DNA from: Physcomitrium patens
Taxonomy: Eukaryota > Streptophyta > Bryopsida > Funariales > Funariaceae
Direction of reading: 5' to 3'
Assembly: GCF_000002425.4 (NCBI RefSeq)
Contig: NC_037253.1
Coordinates: forward strand, 11,027,065-11,091,064
DNA length: 64,000 nt
Numbering within the stretch: the first letter of the stretch is position 1; each line of letters opens with the position of its first letter. Position numbers and translations under genes: made by a program. Below, one piece after another: positions 22,992 through 34,009 of this stretch. The notes beneath the pieces were generated by a model, which ran no database searches, was not told the DNA's origin, and was given only the letters and a program-made list of their open reading frames with translations.

Positions 22992-23878
22992 AACTGCACC
23001 TCGAGCAAAGTCTCATGCATCTGTTTCCATAAAGAATGCTTTGGAAAAATCAACATGATACAAGATTGGTACAGAAACAAACGCTATCTTCAAAGATTCA
23101 AAAGCAACTTCCGCTTCTTACTTCCATTGGAATTTGTTTTTATAAATCAAACATATAAGTAGAGTTGCAACTCGAGAAAAGTCTTTAATGAAGATTCGAT
23201 AGTAGTTGGCAAATTCCAAAAAGTATTGGACATCTCTTACCGTTTTTGGGATCTTTTAATCTATAATAGTTTGAACTTTCTTAGGATCCATCATAAGTCC
23301 ATCATTTGAAATGATGTAACCTAAGAAATCGACTTGAGTAGTATGGAATACACACTTTTCTATCTTTGCATAGAGTCTCGTATCTCTTTATTTTTGTAAC
23401 ACACAATGAACATGAAGTTCATGTTCTTCTGAATTCTTAGAATAGATCAAGATGTCATCTAGATAACAGACTACAAAATCATCCAAAAACTCTCAAAAAA
23501 CATCATTCATTGGATGTTAAAAAGCTATTGGTGCATTTATAAGTCTAAAAGGCATGATGTTGTATTTAAAAAGTCCACATCTTGTTCGAAACGCAGTCTT
23601 CCATTCATCTCCTTCTTTGATGCGTACTAGATTGTATGCTCCCCAGAGATCTATTTTTGTATAGATCTTAGCTTGATTTAGTTGATCAAGAAGTCCAGAT
23701 ATTAAAAGTAGTGGATACCTATTCTTGATGGTAATCTTGTTGAATCCTTAATAATCAACACACATCTGCAATGATCCATCTTTTTTCTTCACAAATAGAA
23801 TTGGAGCTCTTATCGGAGATTTTGAATGGCGTATAAAATTCTTGGTTAGATTTTCTTCAATATACTCCTTGAGTTCAG
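22992..23878 (-). pseudogene. Element B reverse transcriptase, broken
   Basis: No long frame survives, but conserved motifs are readable on the - strand. [14 protein letters not shown] spans the catalytic YLDD (+ strand 23454-23465), followed by VDFLGYIISNDGLMMDPKKV (23270-23340) and the FANYYRIFIKDFS segment near 23180. Upstream are matches to the fingers region at 23560-23830. At least one stop occurs between these motifs, so no active enzyme is expected. Confidence 0.7.
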
Positions 23879-24595
23879 TCAACTCATTTGTGATAAACTG
23901 TAGATTGGTCCGAATGGAGGTTGTGGTCCATCTTGAAGGTCAATTGAGCAATCATACGGACGATACATTAGGAGTGTATTTGCATTCTTTTTTTCAAATT
24001 CTTGATATTGGCTTGGAATGCCATGTGAAGTCTTTGCACCAATAGAAATGGATGTGGTATAAATAATATATGGTGATTCATTCATAGTAGCATGCAAGAA
24101 ATTTTTTGCACCTATAAACACGGGTTTAATTGAATTGGACTTATGACTCTCTAGTTGATTAACTACACTGTTAGTTATATTTTTAGAGAAAGTAAGAGTT
24201 TGGAAAATCCAATCTATTTGAGAGTTGTATTTTTCTAACCACAATAAACCTAAAATGACTGGATTAGAAGGAGATCTAATGATATTAAATACTACAAAGC
24301 TATTATAACCATTGATTATTACTTCTATAGGAAGGGTTTCATGAGTAATATCTCTAGAAGACAATGGACGACTATCTATGACTTCTATATGAGCAAGTTT
24401 AGTTTTCTTTACTAAAGATATGCTATGTCTTTTAATAAATTCTTCATCTAAGAAACAAGCTGAGGCTCCTGAATCTAACAAGGTAGAGGCTTTGTAATGT
24501 TTAGGTCCTAAAATAATATTTAATGTAAAACAAAGAGAGGGCTCTGAGGAGAGAAAAGGACCTTTACTAGATGTTTTGCAAGGTTCCAACTGCAC
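23879..24595 (-). pseudogene. Element B protease and RT lead-in
   Basis: 238 codons. The aspartic protease active site is LLDSGASACFLDEEF near residue 40, in standard D-S-G form. A second protease signature, FNIIRSPSNPVILGLLWLEK, lies near residues 103-122. The frame then runs into the pre-RT segment (GIPSQYQEF and [10 protein letters not shown]). Upstream it is cut from the CCHC knuckle by solo LTR S1 at 24598. It should be part of a polyprotein, so the methionine start has no meaning of its own. Confidence 0.72.
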
Positions 24596-24597
24596 GG

Positions 24598-25924
24598 TGT
24601 CATGTTGTGGTTCGGCTACTATATGAAAATAATGTAATTATGTACTTAATATATAATTTATTAAGTAACATGGTTAGAGCCATATTAGTAGATTTTAGTT
24701 GGTTTTAGAATATAATTTGATTATTACTTTGAGAAGAGGTTGTTTAAAAAGATTACTATAGAATTTGTATAACTTTAATTTCTTTTTGATAGTGGCTTTT
24801 AAGATTGGTTTTGGTTGATAGTAACTTCTAAATATTTAGAGTCACCTTTGTTAGACATTGGTGACATTTGAAAACTTATTTTGGTTCTTTTATTTGGTGT
24901 TTAGAGCATACATTATATAAATTTTATAAGAAAAAGGATTGAAGAAGGATTTTGGTAGCAAAGGAAGAAATTAGGGCACCAATATAGATGAATGGAGATG
25001 AAAAATAAAAATCTCCATTCCTATTGGTCAAAAATCATGACCAATGGGCTTTGAGGAGGCTGCCCAAGGCCATATTAAGGATTAGGGTTAGTTTCTCGAG
25101 CCCATTCGAACATTGAAGACTAGGATCAAAAGGTTTAGGTTTTTGGTTAAGGTTTTGGTGCAAGTTTTGTGTCATTTGAGGTTTTTATGAAGAAGTTATA
25201 GGCGCTCAAAATTAAGATATTAGTTTTGGACCTACTGTCACTCTTTTGGACATAACGCACGGATGGCAATTGAGGATCGGCGACCGCGACTGGAGAAAGC
25301 ACTTTTGCGGCTATACTTTTCACATACTGCTTACTGGATTCTAAGTTGGGGTGAAGGAGTTATTGGATTTTGAAGTCAGCACATGCAATCTAAAGGTAGT
25401 AAGTAAACCGATTTACTAGTGTTTGTCTCTTGAGCTATATCTTGAGCAATTTGACAAGGTTTTGGCTCAAAATTTCAAGGAATGTATAATTTCATGTTAG
25501 TAAACTTTGGACATAAGTTTTATGACATTTGGATTTTAGATTTTTGAGATATAAGGAAAATAGTTTTTCGGATGCTTGTAAATTAGGATTTGGAGTGTCT
25601 ACTAGGATTTCTTAGATGCCAAAAGATCGGGAGTGAATTTGCGGTTGGTTTTTTTTGTGGTAAAAGTTAAGGGTAAATTAAACCTATCTTATAAATTTGA
25701 GACAAATTGAACGGTTAGATCAATAGTTACAATTTTCTAAAGTTTGGGGCGAAAAAACCCTTCGCGGGAAAAATATGTTTTGAAGGGATTTTGTTATATT
25801 TGGAGTTTTATACAAAAATAAAGGAGTTTTGGAAGCTAAAAAAAAATCATATAAAGGTTTAAGGTACACTCTCTACATCTAGATACCCAGTGTATTTCCA
25901 AATAGCAAATCACGCCATACGACA
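24598..25924 (+). mobile_element. Solo LTR S1 inserted in element B
   Basis: 1327 bp, TGTCATGTTG...CATACGACA, with a perfect 4-bp target duplication ACGG (24594-24597; 25925-25928). The empty site is preserved in the related copy R4 near 47130 (GGACCGTGCAGTT), confirming a simple insertion. It is a diverged relative of the element A LTR in reverse orientation; for example the CCAATGGGCTTTGAGG block near 25041 matches A. Its last 60 bases instead resemble the E LTRs. No genes. Confidence 0.85.
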
Positions 25925-25940
25925 ACGGTCCCTATTGTAG

Positions 25941-26180
25941 CTAGACAAACTCATATTGCGACATATTATCTTCTTTGATAGCCATACTCTTTATTTTGTG
26001 GTTGCGTTGTTTCTTTGGACAATGTTGAGTAGTGTGCTTTGGTTCTCCATAATATAAACATAATCCTTCTTGATGACGTCGAGTCTTTTCTTGCTCAGTA
26101 AGAGGTTTGAAACGTACTGCATCAATTTGCATATCTTCTACTTTCGAATGTATGTGTTGAAGAGGTGTTGGTGTTGCCAT
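25941..26180 (-). pseudogene. Element B nucleocapsid CCHC knuckle
   Basis: 79 codons containing VEDMQIDAVRFKPLT and the knuckle CLYYGEPKHTTQHC, in which the second cysteine of C-x2-C-x4-H-x4-C is tyrosine. Copy R4 still reads CLYCGESKYTTQHC. A single G-to-A change explains the difference. The frame ends at the S1 insertion. Confidence 0.7.
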
Positions 26181-26432
26181 CGAATAATAGTAACGTTGAG
26201 GTCCACTTATATGGTTCTCAAATCACAATTCAAAAAGGTGATTGTCGTACTTCACAGCAAAGTCAATTGCTTGACTCAATGTTTGAGGATCAGGTAAGTT
26301 GAGCATTAATTTTTTTACCTCATATTGTAATCCGTAGAGAAATTGGCTAATAATTGCAACATCATCCCACTTGATATCAATTCCAAGTTGTCAAAATTAT
26401 GAAGCATACAACATTATTGATCGATTATCTTG

Positions 26433-26873
26433 TCATAAAATACAGATCTTATTGGTTGCAATAGGAATTGTATCATGTTCTCCATATATAGATCGAAACT
26501 CTACCAGAAAAGTCTCTAAATTATCCAATATTAGATCTCGTCGTTCAAGAAAAGATGAAAACCATGATAGTGCTGAACTTGAAAGAAGTGTATTAATGAA
26601 TTTAACTTGAGATCCTAGAATTAGATAGCTTTGGGGTTGAAGTTCAATCGTAAGTTGCACTTGATTGATAAATCCTCAAAACTTGGATCTGGTGCCATCA
26701 AACTTCTTGGGTAGGGTAATTCTTGGTTCTCTAACACTGGAAGGGCATTCCCCCATAGGAGAAAGGACATGATTTGGTGCAGTTGTTGAAGCAGCTCCAA
26801 CCATTTCTATATCTTCACTTCCTGACAATCTTATTGCTCTTTGTGGTGGTAAAGTATATTTGTGCCATTGCAT
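26433..26873 (-). pseudogene. Element B gag, broken
   Basis: Two adjoining frames (26676-26873 and 26433-26660) together read as Tcn1-type gag. The N-terminal part includes RITLPKKFDGTRSKF; then a stop; then FINTLLSSSALSWFSSFLER and FLVEFRSIYGEHD. The capsid region continues, degraded, to about 26200. The gag start would be near 26890. Confidence 0.7.
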
Positions 26874-27097
26874 TCTTCATTTCAAGAAGTTCTGCCATGA
26901 TAACACTTAAAAAAGAAAAGATATCTAATATTGCTCAAGACAAATAGAAGAGAGGACTTGAGAACAAAGAAAATACTAAGGACAATATCAATTTAGAAGA
27001 GGATAATCCGCAACTTCTAATATGCTTATATCTTATCAAGAAAAAGGAGTAATCCACTCTTAATCAAGATTAGACAAAACTTTTATATTGTAGGTGT

Positions 27098-27108
27098 ACT
27101 CTTGTCAA
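27098..27108 (-). promoter_or_regulatory. Self-complementary primer site of element B
   Basis: Coding-strand TTGACAAGAGT lies two bases inside the 5' LTR. It is complementary to ACTCTTGTCAA in the LTR (11/11 in the 3' LTR; 10/11 in the 5' LTR at 27286-27296, where C became T). That LTR site begins 31 nt downstream of the TATA box at 27320-27327, about where transcription should start. This is the arrangement known from Tf1, in which the transcript's own 5' end primes cDNA synthesis. Confidence 0.65.
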
Positions 27109-27110
27109 TC

Positions 27111-27671
27111 TGTCAAGGACAAGAACTTGATGAAAAAGTAATTCAGACTAGTGAGCCTTCACTCAAAGAAAAGTAACAAAATATAAGTAAAAAAGTATGT
27201 ATATTGAAAGAAAAATTGGAATGGCTATTGCCAAAAGATAAGAAAACTAGAGACCCTTGAAATTAGATTGGAAGCAAGAAAAGAATTGACAAGAATAAAG
27301 AAGGCTTCACTCTTGTCTCTATATATATTATCTAACTAGGGGCTACGTGGTGATGTTCTATTGGACCTCCAATAAGTTTTGACTTTTTAGGACACATGCC
27401 TTGACGTACAAGGTAAGTTTTTCTATAAATGGACCACATAGTTAGCTTGATCTTCAAGCTAACAACATGTGTGGCACATGGCCAACTTCTTGATCACGTT
27501 TCTAATCCAAAAAGTCAATTAAAGACACCTATAAAGTCAAAGTAGCATCTATAAAGCTTTTAAGAAGCTTCCATACCAATTACTATAGAATTAAATTACT
27601 TTTATCTACTTTTACTTACTTCTAACTATTTATATATGTAATTACTAGTTTACATGAGTATGTCCATGATA
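27111..27671 (-). repeat. 5' LTR of element B
   Basis: 561 bp, TGTCAAGGAC...CCATGATA on the + strand; the final dinucleotide is TA where the partner LTR has CA. Its coding-strand TATA box is at 27320-27327, with the predicted transcript start near 27296. Confidence 0.85.
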
Positions 27672-27676
27672 CTTTG

Positions 27677-28292
27677 TGGTATGTATAATTGCTAATTGCT
27701 CTCAATCACATGCAAAGTAATTATGCTCTACCCTTCTAAGCTTGCATGATTTATATGCCATAGGTTGAAGGCTCCTACCAATATCTTATTTAAAGACTTC
27801 TCTAATAGTAAAGTTAAAATCATTAATATCAAGCATATAAGATAAGGATTATATGGATGTAATATTGAAGTACTAATATATATTCTTGGTTGCACCTTGA
27901 AATTGATGAAGAAGATCATGTATGTATTAAAGTTGATAAGCATTTTTAATAGAGTGCTTATTAAGGCTTTGATAGTTGATGCAAAGGTGAAGTCCAACAT
28001 CTTTTTTGGGTGCAAAGAATATAAGTGCTTTCCATGGTGATGTACTTTCTTGAATGAATCTTTTCTCCAAGAATTCATCTAATGTCTTCAACAGCTCTTC
28101 AAATTCTTTTGATGTTAGATAATAAATTGGTTGACTTTTTAATTTGGCTCCAAACAATAGTTCTATTCAAAAAGAAGTACCTCAATCAGTAGGTATGCCA
28201 CTAGATAGGTCAGTTGGAAAGACATCTTGATATTTTCGTATAAGTTGTTATGCCCGTTCTATGCCATTGATTGTCTTTTCAACCACTGACAT
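27677..28292 (-). pseudogene. C1 RNase H and RT, with RT palm deleted
   Basis: The frame 27927-28157 reads an RT fingers region (PIYYLTSKEFEELL, STSPWKALIFFAPKKD, INYQSLNKHSIKNAYQ). The next frame (27728-28078) passes within about 30 codons to an RNase H stretch matching C2 near 41760-41890 (the GRxLQxMAYxSCKL region). In C2 these regions are about 600 bp apart and include the RT palm, so C1 has lost the palm with its catalytic aspartates. The end at 28292 abuts solo LTR E2. Confidence 0.6.
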
Positions 28293-29124
28293 TGTCGTGT
28301 TATAATACAATTATATGATATAATGACTAAAAATTTTGTTTTTAATTAATATTCTATTATATTAGTTCAATAAGAATTCAAAATATTTTAATAAGGCTTT
28401 TATGAAAGTCTCTTAGCTTATTTTCTTATCTTAATAGCAAGTAGATAAAAGTTAGTTAGTATTTTTACCTTCTAGGATATAGAAACTCTTTTACTACTTT
28501 AGAAAGGCCATAAATTAATTAAATTAGAGTAGAAGAGATAAATGGTTGGTAAGGTTGATACTAGGATCAACTTGAAAGTAGGATTGGGCTAAAAAATCCT
28601 TAAGGTAGGTTAGATTGATACCTAGGGGTCGATCATTTGTGGGACAGGGTCAAAATCAGACCTCTAGTCACTAAAATAACTACTTAGGGCAAATTAGGAT
28701 TTTATTTGAAGATCGAAGATTAAAATTTGAGAGTTAGCTTAAAGTTCTTTCTAGAGGCATAAGGATTGATTTTGTAAGTTTTTTGAGGACTTGAAAATTA
28801 TTATTCAAAATTAGGATTTGTATTGATGATTTGGATTTTATATAATATAACTAGGACATGTAATTTTGGCTAGTTTGTACAATTGGTGTAACATTTATAG
28901 TTCAAAATTTAAAACTATTTGGATTATTGGATGTACTAAATGTATACAAAATTTTATAATAATCTAATGATGTGATTTAGAGATATTTAGTTTTAAGCAC
29001 AAGATATCATCTTTTCATTTAGGTAAAATATATTAGGATTTTCTGGATGTTTATAAAAGACAATCTCACCTTCTACAACTAGGTGTCCAGTGCATTTTGA
29101 AGTGAGACAATACATAATATGACA
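28293..29124 (+). mobile_element. Solo LTR E2 in C1
   Basis: 832 bp, TGTCGTGTTATAATAC...CATAATATGACA. Its ends match E3 (52358-53916); it lacks most of the telomere-like array, which explains its shorter length. Flanks ACAT (28289-28292) and ACCT (29125-29128) fit a degraded 4-bp duplication. It carries GTGTCCAGTGCATTTTGAAG near the 3' end, equivalent to a block shared by S1 and E3. Confidence 0.65.
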
Positions 29125-29946
29125 ACCTAAGATTTAAAACCACCTTATATACCAATTTTTCATATTATATTTATTTCTTTATAAAGGTTATCCCTACAAA
29201 TAATTTTTTGGTTGTATATTATTTTTTTTCTTCACTTAATGTAAACGTACAAAGAGTTATCTTGTGTCCTCTATCTTTAAAAAGATTATCTTTGCTATCC
29301 ATTCAACTTGCTTATTAGTCATGGCATACCAAGGATAATATCATACCTTAACTTTATTACTTTGAATTTTTCTCATAAGATGTAGATGTTTATCAATCTT
29401 AAGGTTTTTCTTCTACATATCTCATTCAATATGTTCTTTTGATCATTTGTAAGGTATATACTTCTTCCATTAATTGCTTTATTTTTAATTCCAAATCAAT
29501 TGGTAATTTTAGTTGAAATATAATTTTCTGTAGAACCACAATCTACAAGCACTTGACATGATTGTCTATTGAATAGTTCTGTTAGATGCATCAATTGATT
29601 CTTTTTATAGTTGTCCAAGGCTATGCCATTTATCTCTGAGAGACAGTAGCTATCTCCAATATTTTTCTTTAATGCCTAATTGAAAAGCCTCATTTTCTTG
29701 TTCTGACTTATTATCGACTTAGTGAATTTTGAGATTGTATTCTTTCTTTATCTTGCTGGTGCTTGAACTTTGATATTTTAGAAAACCTCCGATCTAATGG
29801 CTTAGCTTTCAATAATAGAAATATAATCCTTTTTGTATCAATATTTGTCATCTTTATAATATCAGTGATCTTTGTAGGGCATCGATCTCTATTGGCATTG
29901 GTTGTTATACCATAGTATTAGATAACAGTATGAGACTTTGTACTAT
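29125..29946 (-). pseudogene. C1 protease and nucleocapsid remains
   Basis: The - strand reading near 29880 gives PMPIEIDALQRSL, matching PMLMEIDAMQRSL in C2 (39900-39960), followed by a ruined CCHC knuckle. Protease sequence lies around 29450-29620. No open frame survives. The segment ends at the flank of solo LTR S2. Confidence 0.5.
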
Positions 29947-29950
29947 AAGT

Positions 29951-31034
29951 TGTCAGGATAGAGAGAGTTTACCTCAAAAAAGCACTAGGCTCTTGGCTAC
30001 CAATAATTACTTAATCAAGCTTTAAAATAAGAGAAGCCCTAAGTTTATATATAAATTTTTTCTTTTGGAGCAATTACACCAAACACATAAGCCTCAAGTA
30101 ACCAACAACATCCAAAATATGATAAAATACTCTAAATCCTTGTATATCCTTCTCTGAAACTTTTTCTAAACTTCAATACCTCATAACGCTTGATCCGACC
30201 ATCCAAACTTACTCAAATTTGACATATAGTACTAATGTATTTTTATCAACTTCTATAATAAATTTCAACTACAAATTCATTGCGGATCTTGAGATATCTT
30301 GAAAATCCTAACAATCACTTCAAATCCTTGTCTTTATATACCTATATGAAATTTTCTTTATATCTCACAAAATAAAAGTTCAAATGCCACAAAATTTATA
30401 TGTATAGCTTTATAACACAAAGTATATCATTTTCCAAAAGTTCGAGCCAAAAATTTGTTCGAAATCTCAAGTTATGGCTCCAACCACTACTACAAATAAA
30501 ACTGCTCACTTACTACCTTTGATTTAGAATCATTGCCTTCAATTCCTTATATCTCTTTTATATAAATTCTAAAAGCAACAATTCTTTCATAAAAAATGTA
30601 GGCCTTTAAATCGCCATTTCAACTGCACCTTCCAATCTTCAAAAACTATTGTGAAATTCCTCATATTTACAAAAGAATAATAGTATGTCTTAAATTAATA
30701 CCTTAACTTCAAATGTCTATAACTTCTTCACCCTAATTCCAAATCCTCTAATTTTTATACACAAATTGTAGTTCAAATCCTAAATCTTACAATCTTGGCT
30801 TTTAATTTCCAAATGCTTTCTTTGAAGTCGCCAAAAATCCTTATTAAGATCATAGGTAGCCTCTTCAAAGCCCATTGGGCATGGTATTTGACTAATAGGG
30901 ATAAAGTTCTCTATTCTTTGCCTTCATCCGACCATGCCTTACATTCGTCCCTCCAAATTAGCCTCTCACTAGTTTGAATTTTCTTTCTTAGGCTTCCACC
31001 TTCTTTCAAGGCTTTATACTAAATATTTAGGTCC

Positions 31035-31087
<53 letters not shown>

Positions 31088-31238
31088 AAATCAAAACAAA
31101 TAAAATAAAATAAAATAGGTTTCTTATATCAACTCTTTTTAATTTAATCTACTAACCACTCTAATACACATCTAGATTTGTCAACATATAATATGTTTTA
31201 ACTATTTTTTACATATTGTAAGCATTTATAATATGATA
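29951..31238 (-). mobile_element. Solo LTR S2 (family A) in C1
   Basis: 1288 bp from TGTCAGGATAGAGAG to ATATGATA, aligned end to end with the element A LTR but well diverged. Flanks AAGT (29947-29950) and ATGT (31239-31242) share three of four bases. A TA run at 31044-31085 has expanded inside it. The open frame at 30795-30977 corresponds to LTR sequence and is not a gene. Confidence 0.7.
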
Positions 31239-31242
31239 ATGT

Positions 31243-32059
31243 TGTGCTCTATAATTTTTGAAATCTATAGCATCAACCTTTTCTGCAATCCAAATTGCTT
31301 CTTTAAATATTTATGGATGCCTTCGTTTTACTTCTCACTAGATCTCAAATTTCAAACCTTGTAGGAATTGATCCATTATCTCTGCTTCTGAAATATTACT
31401 AATTTGAAGACATAAAGACTTAAATTGGGAGACATAATTTTGCATCGACCTAGCTTGTATAAGATTTGTCAATTGATCATGTGCTATCTTTCCTACACTG
31501 ATGGACCAAAATATATTTATAAATTTGGTCTCAAATTCCTCACAGTCACAAAATCCATCTTGAGCTCCATAGCTTTGAACTTGATGTTACTACCAAATGA
31601 CTCTCACATACCTCAAATAGCTTACTGCATATATAATTCCTTCAATGGTATTTGCCCTAGATAGTTAGAAATATTATTGCATATTGAAGAGTCATTCATA
31701 TGTATCTTCTTATCTTGAAGTCTCAAAGTATGTATTAGGCTTATTCAATTTCAGCCTAGTAGATGTCAATTCCTTCATCTTAAAGGCTTTTATTTGTCCT
31801 TGCAAAGTAGCTATTTAGTCTAAGAGGTGTTATATTTGAGCCTCCATCTAGGATTGCTCTACCATATTTTTTATGCTGTAATTTTTGTACTGGACTCCAC
31901 TATTATGATACCTTTTTACTTCTTGATTGATTTTTTAAAAATAGCTCATGATAACCCCAAGACAATACCTAATGTGACTACAATAACTGATCTTCGATTA
32001 GATGATGACTATTGACATGCTACCAAAAGTAAACAGTCTAACTTTCACTCTAATATCAA
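31243..32059 (-). pseudogene. C1 gag and primer-binding site
   Basis: Degraded gag on the - strand, no usable frame; small + strand open frames at 31425-31664 and 31827-32015 are shadows. Next to the LTR at 32060 the coding strand reads TTGATATTAGAGTGAAAG, two changes from TGGTATCAGAGC, the usual primer-binding site complementary to plant initiator tRNA-Met. Family C therefore appears to be tRNA-primed, unlike B and D. Confidence 0.55.
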
Positions 32060-32200
32060 TGAAATAGGACCAAACTATTTCAAAAATTCAAGATCCTTCT
32101 AATCCACAATAACACAAAGTCTCATTACAAAATAGGACAAAATGGATTGGAACAGAACTGAATAGAACTGAACAAAATAAGACATAAAAGTTCAAATTGA
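32060..32200 (-). repeat. Truncated 5' LTR of C1
   Basis: TGAAATAGGACCAAAC onward matches the first 140 bp (on the + strand) of the LTR at 7542-8042. It stops abruptly where similarity to an S1-type LTR begins, so the outer end of the element is lost. Confidence 0.6.
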
Positions 32201-33160
32201 GCCTTCATATTTCAAAAATCCAAAACTAAAATACCGAAAAAATTATGCATAAAATTTAATAACATGATTATATGCATTCTTGAAAAATTTTAGCCAAAAT
32301 CTTATCAAATTATTCAAGATATAACTCAAAACACAACCACTAGTAAATCGGGTCATTTACCCCCCTTAGATTCCAAGTATTGACTTCAACTTCTAATATC
32401 TCCTTCAGTCCAACTTGAATTTCATCAAACAATATATAAAAAATATAGCTAAAAAAGTGTTCATTGCAACTCTGGTTGCCAATTCTTTATTACTTTCTGT
32501 ATTATATTCAAAAGAGTGATAGTAGATACAAAATCATCACTTTAACTTTGAACATCCATATCTCTTTTATATAAACTCCAAATCATACAAAATTTGTACT
32601 CAAATCCTAGCTAAAAACCTAAATTTACTGATTCTAGCTTCCAAAGCTCAAATGACCTTGAAAGAATAATCCTAATTACTAATATGGCTTCGAGTAGATT
32701 CCTTGAAGCCCAGTAAGCATGAATTTTGGTCAATTGGAATGGAGATTTTTATCATCTATCTTCATTCATCCATATGAATGCCTTAAATTTTCTTTTTGCT
32801 ACCAAGATCCTTTTCCAATCCTTTTTCTAATAAGATTTATATAATATATGTCTTAAACATCAAATAAAAGAAACAAAATTATACTTCAAGGATCACTAAT
32901 GTCTAATAAAGGTGACTTTAAATATGTAAAAGTTATTATCAACCAAAATTAATCTTAAAAGCTACTATAAAAAAAATAATAAAGTTATGTATATTCTAAT
33001 AGTATTTCTTTTAAACAATTTTCTTTTAAATTAATAATCTAATTACATTCTACAACCAATTAAAATCTACTAACATGGTTCTTATTATGTTTCTTAGTAA
33101 ATTGTATATCAAACATATAAACACAAGATTTTCTCATCATAGCTGAATCACAACACGACA
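32201..33160 (-). repeat. Truncated LTR S4, S1-like subfamily
   Basis: About 960 bp resembling the reverse complement of S1, ending CACAACACGACA at 33160. The GCCCAGTAAGCATG and CTAATATGGCTTCGAG stretches (32685-32735) correspond to conserved A-family blocks. The left end is missing at the junction with C1. Confidence 0.6.
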
Positions 33161-33359
33161 ATATGTGATACATGGCTAACTTATTGGCTAAATTTTAAAC
33201 CTATCAATCAACTATAAATACATATAAAGTCAAAGCCACATCTATAGAGCTTCTAAGAAGCTATTCTATAAGATATTATAAAATTTATCGACTTCAAACT
33301 ACTTCTAATTACTCATATTATCAAGATAATTATTTGAATAAATATGTATGTCCATGACA
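33161..33359 (-). repeat. Family B LTR fragment
   Basis: About 200 bp matching the last third (on the + strand) of the element B LTR: GGCTAACTTATTGGC, AAGTCAAAGCCACATCTATA, and the end TGTCCATGACA. S4 appears to have inserted into it, and the other side was lost. Confidence 0.6.
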
Positions 33360-33965
33360 TGCATATAAGATGAGCTTACAAAAAAAAGTGTACAAAGCTA
33401 TGAAAAATTGTGTATTGAATAGATGGTAGATTATAATAGAAATAATAAAAATCATAATGATATTAGTGATATGTATAAATATATATATATATATATGTTT
33501 CTTTAAAATTTTAATATTATCTTTTTTCTACTATTTTTAATTTAATATCATATATATAAAAAATTCATAAAATTACAAGGTCCAAAATTAAAGTTATTTG
33601 ATTTTATCTATCTCAAATTGATTTAATCTACATATACCACCAATCATCTACTTGTGTAATAAAAAATTAAAAAATTAATATTTTACTATTGATTTGTTTG
33701 ATTTGTCTTTTAGTACTTTTGGATCTAAGTTTTTATAACAACTCTTACAAATAAACCACCATTTTATATCAAGCCAATAATTTTTTTATATATCTTTTTA
33801 TTTATTTTTTTTGTGCTATTGTCCTATATTCTACAATTCTTTTTATACCAAATCTTCTAACCTTAAGTTTTCAATAAATTTCTTAAAACTTATTTTTGAC
33901 TCAAAATTTAAATCAAAAAACCTTAAATCAAAATATATATCTTCTTTAAATATAAAAAGATCCTA

Positions 33966-34009
<44 letters not shown>

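Larger units (their letters stand above)
20000..27671 (-). mobile_element. Tcn1-like chromovirus B, full length but broken
   Basis: 7672 bp including a 1.33 kb solo LTR insertion. It has two 561-bp LTRs (20000-20560; 27111-27671) and a perfect 5-bp target duplication CTTTG (19995-19999; 27672-27676). The LTRs differ by roughly 10% in the parts I aligned, so it is clearly older than element A. Coding order on the - strand: gag, CCHC knuckle, protease, RT, RNase H, integrase, chromodomain, as in chromoviruses. Gag and pol resemble the Tcn1 clade of bryophytes, lycophytes and fungi. All frames carry stops or shifts. The 5' end has features of self-primed reverse transcription. Confidence 0.85.
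7542..32200 (-). mobile_element. Ty3/gypsy element C1, split by five nested insertions
   Basis: An old - strand element bounded by an LTR at 7542-8042 and a truncated LTR at 32060-32200. Its pieces match the + strand copy C2 (39690-44063) in reverse order: integrase tail 8043-9244, integrase/RNase H 10875-11421, RNase H/RT 27677-28292, protease/nucleocapsid 29125-29950, gag 31243-32059. The gaps are solo LTR E1, elements A and B, and solo LTRs E2 and S2. Removing these leaves about 7 kb, normal for the superfamily. RNase H is cut twice: A entered at 11426 and B at 20000, only 14 bp of C1-side sequence apart. All reading frames are broken. Confidence 0.75.
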
